From Calamus simplicifolius (taxonomy: Eukaryota; Streptophyta; Magnoliopsida; Arecales; Arecaceae): DNA of 64,000 bases. Every line of letters begins with the position of its first letter. Position 1 is the first letter of the stretch. The notes under the pieces were generated by a model. The model did no database searches. It was given only the letters and a program-made list of their open reading frames with translations, and was not told the origin of the DNA. Below are positions 48,101-58,773 of the stretch, in pieces. The DNA lies in NCBI GenBank assembly GCA_900491605.1, contig UESW01004375.1:267810-331809 (forward strand), read 5' to 3'. Position numbers and translations under genes: made by a program.

Positions 48101-51100
48101 ATGATGAAACTTTTTCGCCAGTTGTCATGCTCAAGTCTATTAGGATTATGCTTGCTATTGCTGCATACTATGATTATGAAATATAGCAAATGGATGTTAA
48201 GACTGCATTCCTTAATGGAAATCTTGAGGAAGAAGTCTATATGTCACAGCCGAGGGGTTTGTCTCAAGTGAGAAACCAAACCAAGTATGCAAACTTAGAA
48301 AATCTATTTATGGATTAAAGCAAGCATCGAGGAGTTGGAACATTCGTTTTGATGAAACTATTAAGGAATTTGATTTCATCAAGAATACGGATGAACCGTA
48401 TGTATATAAGAAAATAAGTGGGAGTGCCATTGTCTTCTTGGTTTTGTATATGGATGGCATACTTATCATTGGAAATGATATTCCAATGATGCAATCAGTC
48501 AAGACATGGTTGTCAAAACGGTTTTCCATGAAGGATTTGGGAGAAGCATCCTATATTTTAGGAATAAAGATCTATAAGATAGATCTAAGAGGATGCTAGG
48601 GTTATCCCAATCCAGGTACATAACTTAATATTGAAGAGATTCAATATGGAGGGAAGTAAGAAAGGTTATTTGCCCATGAGTCAAGGCATACACCTATCTA
48701 AAAGGATGTCTCCTAAGACTCCAGAAGAAAGAGATAGGATGAATAAGATTCCTTATGCTTCGGCAGTAGGATCAATTATGTATGCAATGTTATGTACTAG
48801 ACCTGATGTTGCTTATGCTTTGGGCATAGTAAGCAGATTTCAGGCTGATCCAAGGGAGGATCATTGGAAAGCAGTAAAAAATATTCTTAAGTACCTGAGG
48901 ACTAAAGATGTTTTTCTCATATATGGAGGATCAGACTTAAAACTAGAAGGCTACACAGATTCTAGTTTTCAATCTGATCTAGATGACAGTAAGTCTATAT
49001 CAGGGTATGTCTACACTCTGAATGGAGCAGTAAGTTGGAAAAGTATCAAGCAGCCAACTGTAGCTGATTTAGTCACTAAGGCAAAGTACATAGCTGCAAG
49101 TGAAGCCGCTAAGGAAGCTATTTGGATGAAGAAGTTCATCACCGAATTAGACGTAGTTCCTACTATACAACAGCTGGTGCCATTATATTACGATAACACT
49201 GGAGCTGTGACACAAGCGAAGGAACCAAGGTCTCACCATAAATCCAAGCGCATCCTGAGACGCTTCCACCTCGTTCAAGACATCATTGAAAGACATGATG
49301 TGGTGATAGAACGAGTTGAAACAAAGAACAACATAGCAGACCCATTCACTAAGGCCCTTCCACTACAGCAGTTAGATCGCCATCTTGATTGTATGGGTAT
49401 TAAATATAAGGGCGATTGGCTTTAGTGCAAGTGAGAGATTGAAAGAATTATGCCCTGAAAGCCAATCGCAGTTGTTGTATCAGTGGCAAAATTTGTAATT
49501 TCTCTCAACTCAAGAATGATAATAGAGGCAATTTTATATTTCATCATATGTTGTGTCTTATATTTTTTATGATGAACCCCATAAAATAGGGCAATGTTTT
49601 TAGGGTTACAAAGATAATAGTGAGACCTAAAACCTATAAACCCTAATCTAGAATATTCCTAGTCATAGGATCATCGATTTGGGGATCGATGAATTCGGAT
49701 AGACTAGCACATCTTATGTATGCTCGATTGTGAAGGTGGTTGGTCTCACGACCACTTGTGTAGGGACACTAATACAAAGATGTGGGTGCTCATTAGGTTA
49801 TGAGTTCACTGAATTGATCCGACAGGAGAACATCAAATGGAAGTTTTACTTACTTGTCATAATAGATTGTTCTCTAAGTGGAAGTTGTGCAAGTAATCCT
49901 TAGACCTGAGACCACCATAGTATCTTGTGCACATGAATCCATATTTTGGTTCATATTTATTCATAACAAAAGGTTATGTACGGGGTGATGCTAGATATGA
50001 AGGATTGTGTATGAAGGTAATGAGTAGGTATTTATCCCAAGTAATCTCATCAAATGTTGACTCAGAAAATCTTTGATCAAAGTATGATGAAATTAGAAAA
50101 GGTTTTCTTATTTATCATCGGTTGAGTTTTCATTAATGATTAGAGATTCAAATGGATTAAGTATGAGGGTTTGACATTTATCCATGCCCATCACTTAATC
50201 GGGATAAAGAAATATCGAAGGATTGAATTGCACAGTAACTTGCCACTAAAGGGTATTTTGGTAATTTATATCAAATTCCTCATCTTCTGGGTAGGCATGA
50301 CACATTGCTAGATGTCAATCATGTCTTGTAGGTTTTTAAGAATCAATTAGATTGATTTCATAAGTCAATTTGAAGGTTGGTCCAGATTGACAGTTTAAGT
50401 TAGCTCGATTTGACATATTCAGATAGTCAGATACATAATCGAGCTAAATCAAAAATCTACTGTTGGCTAGATGAGGAACCCAGAGGGTCACACACAATAG
50501 AGAATTAATTGAAGAAGTTAAAAATATTTTTATTAGGATTTTTGGATCCTAATTGGTTGGCCAAGATCGCATACTAGCATATATGGGCTAACCTGAGCTC
50601 CTGACTTAATCTGTTTAGGTCCATTTGCTTGCTGATTAGGCTAATAAATTTAAGTTGGATTTAAATTAACATTAGCCATGTGTTGGGCAGCCTATCTAGA
50701 GTTTAATCTAAATTTATGGGATTTTTTAGATTTTTTTTAATGATGATCAAATTCGAATTGGATTCGAATTTCAACCTGATTTGGTTAGTTTGGGTTGACT
50801 TGGTTAGTCTGGGTTGACCCGGGGCCTTAGTCCTTTTTTGAACCATTTTATTTCGAATTTAAATGAGTTTAATTTATTAAATATCATTTAAATTCGTTAA
50901 TAAAATAATTTAATAAATTAAATATTTAATATATACTTGGTGGGGTTTGAATCGAAGACCCCTTGGACCCTTGGCGCCCCCTCGGAGCGGATAGAAGCGC
51001 TCCTCACATAAAACGTCTTCACCCTTTCTTCATGCCTCTTGGATGGCGCCTTTTCTCTCCATCCAACGCCTCTCATTGCTGCCCCTTCGTTTCTATTTAA

Positions 51101-54100
51101 AGGGGGCAGCAGATGGGATTCTAAAAATAGAAAAAGAAAGAGAAAATAGAGAGCCCGTAAGCCCTCCTTCTCCCCTGTTCTTCTCTCCTTGTCTTAATAT
51201 CACTATCATATTAAGACAAGGCCCTAAGTTGAGATAGAGAAAGGCTATTAGAGTGTGTAGAGGCTTGTTGGAAAGCTTTTAAAAAACTTTTGAAGAGGAG
51301 AAAGTCCAAAGAGGCATTAAAAGGCTGCATATGATAAAAAGGCTGCCAGGAAGGTTCTAGCAAGCAAATAGGAGTGCTTCTTCGAATTGATTCTCGTGGA
51401 TCACCTTTGGAGGGCATACACTTGTGTACCTCTTGGAGATTATTGGATTTAGCAATCCAGGTATTTTTCTTATTCCTTTTATTTTAGATTTTAATTGATT
51501 TACTTTTTGAACTGCATAAAGGTGATCTTGGAAATTAGGGCTTTTGGCGATGTTTGTTTTCAAAATGATTAAAGTTTATGAAAAGCATGCCTTCAAGCAT
51601 CCCAAAATTCCCATCATGGACCTTCTATATCATCAAAAGATAAAATATATTTAAGAGTTCTCAGACTTGCAAAATAAGGATCTTGGAAGATGGGGCTGAT
51701 TTGAAAACAGCCTAATCAAATGGGTTTAAAATGCAAGCTAGATGAGTTCATGAAAAAAATATTTTCAACTAAATGACATGATGAAAGCCAAAATCACCAG
51801 CACATAAAGGATTTGAGAACATTTACATTTTTGTATGTATATGTTGATCAACAAAATAGGTCTGCAAGTTATTTTAAGAACTCTTAGCTGCACCAAAATT
51901 GGGAAAGTACAGATATGAAACTACAGTAAAATTCGAAATAGTGTGAAACGTAAATGTTTCTGTGCACGTCAACCAGAGGCTTTGGTTCCAATTTGTATCC
52001 AAAAAATAATTATGTTAATTTGATAAGTCTTTGAGAGATTTCATGAAAAAAAAGCTAATAAAATAAAAAGGAGAGGAAAGAGTGTCTTTGTTATAAAAGG
52101 TTATGAGTTGCTTATATTATGAATACTAAGATGCGAGAGTATGCAGAAAGTTGTTGCAAATGAATTGCCATGTTTGCATGTGTGTGTACGTGCACACATG
52201 CTCGTAGTCACACGCACAAGAGTGGTGGTGGTGGTGGGGAGGGTGAGAAAGATTAAACTACACATTTCTCACTAAATCTTTGGTAGCGGAATCCACAACT
52301 TTCTAGCCATCGATGTGGATCTCTCTTCCTCAAAACCAAAGCCACCTACTTTAAAGGATTTTCCTCTTTGAATATATGAATATTCTCTCATGCTACAGAC
52401 GCCACACAAAGACAACCACCACAGTTGACCCCTTGACTAATTGCCTTACCTCTTCTAACGAGCGCGTGCAACTAACTCAACCAGTTTTCAAAATTGTAAG
52501 ATGTTAATTTTAAATAAAATGTGTTCATACAAAACCTGAAATGGATGAGTTTCAAGAAACTGCTTGCTTGGTTTATTTTCATAAAATCTCTTGTGTCAAA
52601 TCTAGTAGACCATAAAACCTGAAAATTTAGTTTTGAGGAAAACAAGTCTCCCTTATTTTGTCATAGAACCTGTGGCCGAAAATCAGATTTTATGCTTATC
52701 TTAAAATCCTCCCAGACAACTGAAGAGCCCCCTCATAACATAGCTTTCCAAATTGACATAGATAATGAACATTAAATCAATTCCTCCTCAGAAAAGAGCT
52801 CACACATATGCACTAATATTATACTCCAAGATTACAAAGTCTCCAATGAAATCCATCTTCCAATAGCAACCTAACTGTAGTCAGCATGCTCAGGGACAGT
52901 TACTTTGATTGAAATGAAGCGACATTGGATCTCCTTGACTTATGCCACAGCTAGCAATGGGTCAGCATATGGATAAGTGTGTAATCCATTAAGATCGACA
53001 TTTGAGAAAGACTTAAGGCCCCCCTTACTATATTTAAAAAGATTCTACCTAAAACTAACTTATGTCCTTTAAATCTATAATTTCAAAGAGAAAAAGAATA
53101 AACAAGAAAACTTAGAATCATGATGACAAGATTCATGTATAAATAACAACCATCAAGAAGAAGGACAAAAGAATATGACAGTTTTTGTTTTTGGTTGCAA
53201 GCATGAGACAAGGCCTTAATACCTCAATCCAAAAGAATGATTAAAGATGAAAACATGAAGCACTCAAACTAGTCAAGCTATCAACCAGGTGTGTTAGATT
53301 TAGAAAGCTAACCGATGTCACTTTCTTGAATATTTGTGCTGCATTGGTACATTCCGAATATGGGTACTCAAATGTTACCAGCTCCAGTAAGCACATGCCG
53401 AATGCATAAATGTCAACCAGCTCATTGTATTCTTCCTCATATAGCTCTGGAGCCATGAACTCTGGTGTACCTACAATTGAAGAAGGGTGAAAAAAAAAAA
53501 AAAATTTAAGGAAAGATGAGAAATCCATTAAAGCCTCCAGTATCGTGTACAAACTAGACCAGAGGTAGCAATAGTCACCAATAACACTGTGAGCCAACTG
53601 AGCTTGGCAAAGAATGGCTGCCAATCCAAGGTCACCAATCTTCACCTCACCTTGGTTTCCATTCACTAATATATTATCACATTTCAAGTCCCTGTGAATA
53701 ATTGGCGGGTCATGACTGTGGAGGTAGAGAAGGCCGCTTAATATCTGTCTGGACCAATTCTTCAATGCTCTTATATCAACATGCTTATGTTTCTTGCGAT
53801 ACCTAATTAACAAATAAATAAGTCAACAAGAAATCACAGCCAAACAAAATCACAAGAGAGCAAAGGATCGGAGGTGCAAAAATACTGACTGGCGTAATGT
53901 CCCGGAGGTGAAGACCTCAGTGATGAAGTTAACATTGCCATGCTTGGTGTCAACCCATGAGTTATAAAACTTGATTATATTCTTGTGCTTCAGGGTCTGG
54001 AGCAAGCGGACTTCAGAATGGAGGCGCTCGAGGACTTCCGAGTTCCACAGTACATCAGCCACCTTCACCTGATTCCAAGCAACTTCTATTCCTTCCAATT

Positions 54101-54634
54101 CATCAAATGCTTTATAGCTAATAAATCAAAACCCCAATTAAGGATGCCAATCAGTAGAAAAATTCATCACACAAACCAAACCAGTGCAGCGATAGTAAAA
54201 TTATAGACTATGTTGAACAAATTATAGCGTTAAAAAGCATACACTGTCTTGAAAGCACCCGTTCCCAATATTTGTCGATACTGCGAGAGGGCAAGAACAG
54301 CTATAATTAGACTATAATTTGTTCAAAGATAACGGAGACCACAATGTCGAAATGACGAGCAGCATATTACATCGATTCACAAAAAAAAAAGCATAAAAAT
54401 GCATCAATTATTTGTCACAATTAAACAAGACGTGTCGTAAAAATCTACGTGGCCTAAAGTGCTCCCAAATTCGCAACGATTTTAAGAAAAAGAATAAGTT
54501 TGGAAGGGAGGGATTGGACAAACTTGGGATTGAATTAGACTTACCCGGCCGTAGCGACCCGTGGGGTCGACCTCCACGAACCCGGTGTCCGGCTCCTCCT
54601 GCTCCTGCTCGGAGGAGCAGGAATCTGCCGCCAT
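39179..54634 (-). CDS. WNK (with-no-lysine) serine/threonine protein kinase; one-base frameshift in exon 6
   Basis: Coding exons on the minus strand: 54634-54545, 54280-54243, 54117-53890, 53802-53579, 53470-53313, 40606-40424, 40329-40183, 40092-39179. All junctions are GT-AG and phases fit; length would be about 660 residues. The kinase domain spans about 28-290. The catalytic lysine is in strand beta-2 (GTGAFKT, K41) and the usual beta-3 lysine is Asn (VAWNQVK, N58), the WNK signature of plants. HRDLKCDN is near residue 157, DLG near 176, then GTPEFMAPELYEEEY. An OSR1_C-like segment (VRNIHFPFDIDVDTS) and a C-terminal coiled coil follow. In exon 6, LPAK is followed by a shifted frame: one G is missing at about 40506-40511, giving an early stop unless it is a base error. 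WNKs are cytosolic kinases linked to ion, clock and stress signalling. Intron 5 carries a copia insertion. Confidence 0.9.
41846..44036 (+). repeat. 5' LTR of copia element 3
   Basis: 2191 bp, starting TGAAAGAATTATGCCCTG. A TATA-type box (TATTTAAA, 43516-43523) is followed by a strong hairpin at 43607-43641. It is very similar to the 3' LTR; clear differences are a 34-bp segment present only here (near 42439-42472) and a 19-bp tandem duplication present only in the 3' LTR (near 50800). Confidence 0.95.
43607..43641 (+). other. 14-bp perfect hairpin downstream of the LTR TATA box
   Basis: CCTTGTCTTAATAT and its exact complement flank a 7-nt loop (CACTATC). The identical hairpin is in the 3' LTR at 51187-51221. 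It starts 91 bp after the TATA box, so it should be about 60 nt into the transcript. Confidence 0.85.
44038..44049 (+). promoter_or_regulatory. Primer-binding site of copia element 3
   Basis: TGGTATCAGAGC, matching the initiator tRNA-Met 3' end, one base after the 5' LTR. Confidence 0.95.
44050..45523 (+). other. Long untranslated leader of copia element 3
   Basis: About 1.47 kb between primer site and gag with no sizeable reading frame. Its last third holds four related stem-loops (45033-45339), listed separately. A copia leader of this length is unusual and suggests RNA-level functions such as packaging, dimerisation or translation control. Confidence 0.8.
45033..45339 (+). ncRNA. Four tandem nested stem-loops with a shared core in the copia 3 leader
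   Basis: Hairpins at 45033-45068, 45126-45161, 45201-45249 and 45300-45339. Each has the core TTGTTGAGCAAACTCAAGG or a close variant: a 5-bp stem TTGAG/CTCAA with a CAAA loop and a 2-nt UG bulge on the 5' side. Outside it lies an outer stem of 10 to 15 pairs whose sequence differs in every copy but is self-complementary. In copy 3 the core stem is TTGTG/CACAA, a compensatory double change. The pattern fits selection on RNA structure. No known RNA family is recognised. Confidence 0.75.
45524..46317 (+). pseudogene. Copia element 3 gag, broken
   Basis: The gag start is MASSLSLWGILDANKLTGSN (ATG at 45524), typical of copia gag with a UBN2 domain. Stops after MEKMEP-type sequence (45800) and after PDSFS (46028) interrupt it. 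Both can be read as a C-to-T change of a glutamine codon. The zinc knuckle CFFCGKKGHCKKNC lies at about 46255-46296 in a frame shifted from the preceding segment. The ATG choice rests on similarity of the N-terminus to copia gag proteins. Confidence 0.85.
46318..49425 (+). pseudogene. Copia element 3 pol, broken with several catalytic residues lost
   Basis: Protease near 46390 reads DTACGAHI where copia families usually have DTG or DSG. Integrase (46699-47655) has the His pair (WHCQLGH), but the first Cys of the zinc finger is Tyr (ETYESC) and the second catalytic Asp is Asn (RSNREGEY). The Glu is kept (NGVAESRNRS). RT (47785-48600) has a stop before QMDVKTAFLNG and YMDG in place of YVDD. RNase H (48631-49425) has TKAKY where TEAEY is usual. 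A frameshift lies near 48270 and a stop near 48598. This copy cannot encode working enzymes. Confidence 0.88.
49440..51616 (+). repeat. 3' LTR of copia element 3
   Basis: 2177 bp, the partner of 41846-44036. It is preceded by a short purine tract (GTGAGAGA, 49431-49438). TATTTAAA is at 51094-51101 and the hairpin at 51187-51221. It ends CATCA against the target duplication TGGAC. Confidence 0.95.
51187..51221 (+). other. LTR hairpin, 3' LTR copy
   Basis: Exact copy of the 14-bp stem and 7-nt loop at 43607-43641. Confidence 0.85.
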
Positions 54635-54840
54635 TCTTTCGGAACTCGCAATTCAAAGCCCGATTCTTCCCGACGCCCGACCAAATTCTTCTCGAAACTA
54701 TCACTAAATCCCTCGAGACGAACCCTACTACAAATCGAGACGAACCCTACTACAAATACCAACCGCACAAACAGCGATCTGGGATCAGAAATTTGAAGAC
54801 CATCGAGAGAGAAAAAAGAAATTTAATAAGAGCGCCCGGA
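54635..54840 (-). promoter_or_regulatory. WNK 5' UTR/proximal promoter with a 22-bp tandem duplication
   Basis: Sequence just upstream of the WNK ATG. A 22-bp unit beginning CGAGACGAACCC is directly repeated without a gap (54714-54735 and 54736-54757). No clear TATA box was identified. Confidence 0.6.
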
Positions 54841-54879
54841 CTGACTTTTTTTTGGACGGTTTACGTTAGGATTTGGTTC

Positions 54880-55325
54880 ACTTGGCCTTTAATTATGGAT
54901 GTTTGTATTTTTTTTTATTAAAAAAAATTATAAACAATGTCTCGATTTTGATTTTAATGTGGCAATTAATTCTATTATTTAAATCTAAGGTTAATAAAAA
55001 TTAGAGAAATCATCTGTCACGTGACCACATCAAGTGTTAATTTTCAAAATGACTGATTTACTTTTAGTGGCGGTTGAGGGTTTGCCTTATTTTGTTTAGT
55101 TTTTTATCTCATTTCTCCAAAGTTTTCGGCCATTCCTCCTTGAAGAGATTGTTATTGGCACCCCTTTCAAAGCATTAATAGAAAACTTTTATAGGTTCGA
55201 AAATATTTTGAATATGCTAATTAGTTTGTTTATATAGAGAACTTGACATCATAGGCACAAAGTTATAAAAAATATTGACTAAGAAATCTGTTTTTAGTCA
55301 AAAGTGCCGGCTATAATGGTTATAA
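54880..55325. other. No gene seen
   Basis: AT-rich upstream flank of the WNK gene; no coding sequence or clear element ends. Confidence 0.5.
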
Positions 55326-55334
55326 TCATAGTTA

Positions 55335-55675
55335 TCTGAGTCGATCGGACATTGATTCGGTCAAGGGTTTAGGTCATCGGATCAGTGGTTCAACCGTTGG
55401 GTCATTGGTTGAACCATCGATCAATTATTTTAATATAAAAATATATATATTAATAAAAATTAATTTTTAATAAAAAAATTAAGATTAACATGATAATAAA
55501 ATTCGTGATCTTATTCGATTCAGACTGAGTTGATCGGTTCGCGGATGAACCAAATGGATTAATCGAATTATTTCAGGTCACTTACACATCTAATTTTATA
55601 TTAGAATCGGACCGGCTTAGTCTCTGAATCCCGATCTAATTTGTCCAATTGATCGATCTGATTCTGACAACTTTG
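55335..55675. mobile_element. Probable MITE (GATCGG/CCGATC-rich)
   Basis: The left end AGTTATCTGAGTCGATCGG and the right end, which reads AGTTGTCAGAATCAGATCG on the minus strand, form an imperfect inverted repeat. The interior has repeated GGTTGAACC and CGGTTCAACC-like words common in a plant MITE family. Flanks GTTATAATC and ATTGTAATC could be a 9-bp Mutator-type target duplication with mismatches. Ends are approximate. Confidence 0.45.
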
Positions 55676-55689
55676 ATTGTAATCAGCTT

Positions 55690-56540
55690 GGCAAGGCCAA
55701 AATCATGAGGCTTCCATCAATAAGAATATTGTTGGATTTTATAATGTCTCTATACGCTATCCCCGGAGAGAAATAATGGTACAAGTGTTGTTCATCTTGC
55801 CCATGTTCTAAAGATCTAGAAATGTAAAGCAGAATTTACATGATTGACTGTCGATTAATTAATGAAGGTTTTGATAAAACACGGATAACTCTGCAAAATC
55901 CTCATAAACAAAACCAAAAGAAAGTTGAGGTCTTTAGCTCATTTTCATGAAAAAGTTTTAACACATTAAGCATTCTTACGTACCGTCTCTTCCTTCACAA
56001 AGATCTTCTAATAATGCTCAAGATATAGAAGAGGAGAACTTAGAAAAGGTTAGGTTTAATTTTTAAAGTCTTACAGCCTTTGGAGCCTCTAGAACTTGTG
56101 GATGCTTGGAGAGTAGAAATGAAATAAGAGACGAAGAGAAAATGCGTGAAAAATACAGTTGGATTGCGGACATGGACCGGACTCTGAGGCTAGGAGAATG
56201 GCCAAAGTGACGCTGGTCTAATAGTAGGAGTTTGGGTCAGCCTCTTCATGCCATTGAACGCGGACTCTTAACTCCCAACAGTGCTTCATCCAAGTGTCCC
56301 AGAAAGCAGTGGACTAATAGAGGAGAAGAAAGAAAAGATAACTTTGCCTCAAATTTAATACAACTGGAGTCAAAGGCCGAAGCGGAAGGCACCAGAAGAT
56401 AGAAGGAAAGTGATGCAGAGAGAGTTCAAAACCACAACTCTCTCTCTCTCTCTCGGCAGCCTCATCTTGCTTGCAGGGGAGGCCAGGAGGTGGAGACGAG
56501 CAATTTAGAACATGTGGGTGCGTGAGTGAGAGGGGGAGAG
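55690..56540. other. No gene seen
   Basis: Non-coding; includes a short CT-rich microsatellite near 56437-56454. Open frames here are short and without domains. Confidence 0.5.
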
Positions 56541-56559
56541 AGAGACACAAATTGGCGAG

Positions 56560-57170
56560 TCGAGCAGCTTTTCGGTGCTCAAACTTAGCTCGTTAACAAA
56601 TACTTGAGCTCGAACTCAAGCTTATTTAAATTTGAAAAATTCTGTTCAAGCTCGGCTCGAGCTCGATTACAAAATGTTCGGGCTCGATTCGAGCTCAACT
56701 CGAGCTCGCTCATGAGGTATGATTAGAAAGCTTGACAAGTTCGACTCAGAAAAAGCTTGTTTCAAGCTCGAGCTTGAATTGAGTTCGTTTCAAGTTCGAC
56801 ACAAATTAAGCTTGTTTAAAGCTCGACTCGAGAATTAAAAAAAAAATTGATTCTTAAACATAAAAGAACAGTCAAAAGATGAAAAAACAGAAAATATGAA
56901 ATGATATCTTGTTTATGAGCTCCTAATCGAGCTAGCTCGTGAGCTCCTAATCGAACCGTCTCGTGAGCTCCTAATTGAATCTGCTCCCGTGCTCAAGCTT
57001 GGCTCATTTATCAAAGAGTTTTAAAATGAAGCTCAAGTTCGACTCATTTACATGACGAGCCGAACATGAATAAACTTTTATCGAGCTAAGCCTCAAGTCA
57101 TGAGCCTCCCGTAGAATAAGCTCAAGTTCGACTCATGAGCAACTTGAGCTCAATTACAGCTCTGGCCCCC
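56560..57170. repeat. GAGCTCG-rich dispersed repeat, possibly a hAT MITE
   Basis: A 600-bp stretch dominated by variants of GAGCTCGA and GCTCGAACTC in both orientations, plus three near-repeats of GTGAGCTCCTAATCGA around 56930-56980. The right edge reads, on the minus strand, CAGAGCTGTAATTGAGCTC, resembling the CAG(A/G)GCTGTAAA start of a common plant hAT-type MITE. The left end and target duplication were not found. Confidence 0.55.
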
Positions 57171-57217
57171 AATGGTGAGGGATTATGAAAAGTGTTCTTT
57201 AATTATAAAGGCAAACG

Positions 57218-57220
<3 letters not shown>

Positions 57221-57249
<29 letters not shown>
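57221..57249. repeat. (GA)14 microsatellite
   Basis: Perfect GA dinucleotide run. Confidence 0.95.
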
Positions 57250-57252
<3 letters not shown>

Positions 57253-58714
57253 AAAAAGGGGCAAGGGTGGCACTTTCTCGTGAATGGTTCGAAGCTTGCC
57301 GTCCGTTGAGAGTCTCGTGGATTGGACATAATAAACTAAACATTTGGCAAATCAGATGAAAAGCAGGACTTTGCGTTGCAAAGGAAAGAAATCGTTGCTC
57401 GTTCTACACTGCAACGGCTTAGATGGGAGGTGGAAGTTCTGATTTTGTATGGAATATGCATATGTTCTACAACTTTGGATGGAAAGATTTTGACGAGAGG
57501 CAAACAAAAGGAGGGAGACAAAAAAAAAAAAAAAAAAAAAGAGAATCAGAAGGCTTTTAAAGAAGATTAATTGAGTTCAAGGGTACAATCATTTTTCAGC
57601 ATCCATGCATGTCAGTGGTTACATAACAGTCATAATCATCTTCTTTTTAACTATAGATTTAAACAACAGGGTTAATTGTTACTAAATCAAAATTAAAGGA
57701 TTAACCCTTTCTATTTTAGATTAAAATATTTTTGGCTCCTCAAGCTTTCGCTCAACATTTATTTAGATTCTTAATTTTTTAGTTATTATAATTTAGTCTT
57801 TTATATTTTAAGAATCTTTCATTCTCGATGTTCTGTTATAAAAGGCTACTTAAAATCGATGAAATAGCTAATGTACGGCTTTGATGTGAACAAGTGAAAA
57901 CTTTTGCTTACTGTTGTATTCATAAATTTTAAATAATACAACATAAATGGAGCATGAAAAGAACAACATTTTTAAAATATAGGGGGCTAACTGTAGCAAC
58001 TAAGTTTGGATGCAAGAATAAAGTCTGGAATAGGCCCTTATTCCGTCTTATTTCCCCAAACACAACGAAAAAGGAGCATGGGCCCCACTAAAATTTCTAT
58101 TCCAGTCAATGGGCTTATACCCGATTTCTTATTCCATGGTATCCCATAGAATAGCTCCTATTCCCACTGCAGCTATTTTACTTTGATAATGAGTTCCTCT
58201 AATTATAGGGATAGCATTTTTTTCATTTTTTCTTATCCCTAGAGGATTCGTTCCTTGAATGAAATGAAGATGGAGAAATTTTTATCCTTATATATAGGTA
58301 TAAAGATGAAAAAAAAATCTATCCCCATAAATGAGGATAGGGCAAGAATGAGAGGAATTCGCCACTCTATGGGGTCTCCGATTGTTATCCAATAGATCCC
58401 AATATATTTTGTATTACTTAAATATTATTATATTATTTTAATATTGTAAATATAGTCCTATACATAATCTTACCTTAAGACTATATGCATTCATCCTCTT
58501 TCTATTTATGAGACTTATAGATATGTATATTTTTCTTATAAAGTGGCTCATGATTGTAAACTTATATTATTATGCTCTTTAAGATTATAATATATTACTT
58601 ATGAATTAGCCCATAAAATTTATAATTATAAAAAATTTATTTGAATCTATTTTATTTATTATATAAAACTCAATACTTTAATTTAATTTTTAAAATATAA
58701 TGAGTAAGAATTAA

Positions 58715-58718
<4 letters not shown>
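57250..58718. other. No gene seen; possible degraded MITE near 58005-58210
   Basis: Non-coding. Near 58010 the phrase TTTGGATGCAAGAATAAAG and, near 58165, a complementary-style CCTATTCCCACTGCAGC could be ends of a small Harbinger-like element, but they do not pair well. A poly(A) run lies near 57520-57540. Confidence 0.45.

Positions 58719-58768
<50 letters not shown>
58719..58768. repeat. (AT)25 microsatellite
   Basis: Perfect AT run of 50 bp; it creates a spurious Tyr-Ile repeat ORF on the minus strand. Confidence 0.95.

Positions 58769-58769
<1 letters not shown>

Positions 58770-58773
<4 letters not shown>

Larger units (their letters stand above)
41846..51616 (+). mobile_element. Ty1/copia retrotransposon in WNK intron 5 (element 3)
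   Basis: A 9.77-kb plus-strand element, antisense to the host gene. LTRs are 41846-44036 and 49440-51616, with TG start and CA end (the left copy ends AA). A perfect 5-bp target duplication TGGAC flanks it (41841-41845 and 51617-51621). A primer site follows the 5' LTR. The pol order (protease, integrase, RT, RNase H) is copia. It is unrelated in LTR or gag to the two Sireviruses; I do not assign a lineage. The leader between primer site and gag is unusually long (about 1.47 kb) and holds a set of hairpins. Confidence 0.95.
40607..53312 (-). other. WNK intron 5, 12.7 kb, carrying a copia element
   Basis: The intron between the exons ending KKVTS and starting GVKPASL. Host intron sequence is 40607-41845 and 51617-53312 (about 2.9 kb); the rest is the retrotransposon. 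No other coding sequence was seen in the host parts. Splice sites at both ends are intact. Confidence 0.85.

Noticed and set aside
54412..54921. 169-codon plus-strand ORF across the WNK first exon
   Set aside because: It is the antisense shadow of WNK exon 1 and its GC-rich leader; it has no protein family features.
55195..57300. GGTTCGAA-like words suggesting a tRNA T-arm
   Set aside because: No matching acceptor stem, D-arm or A box at the right distance; no tRNA gene is supported in the window.
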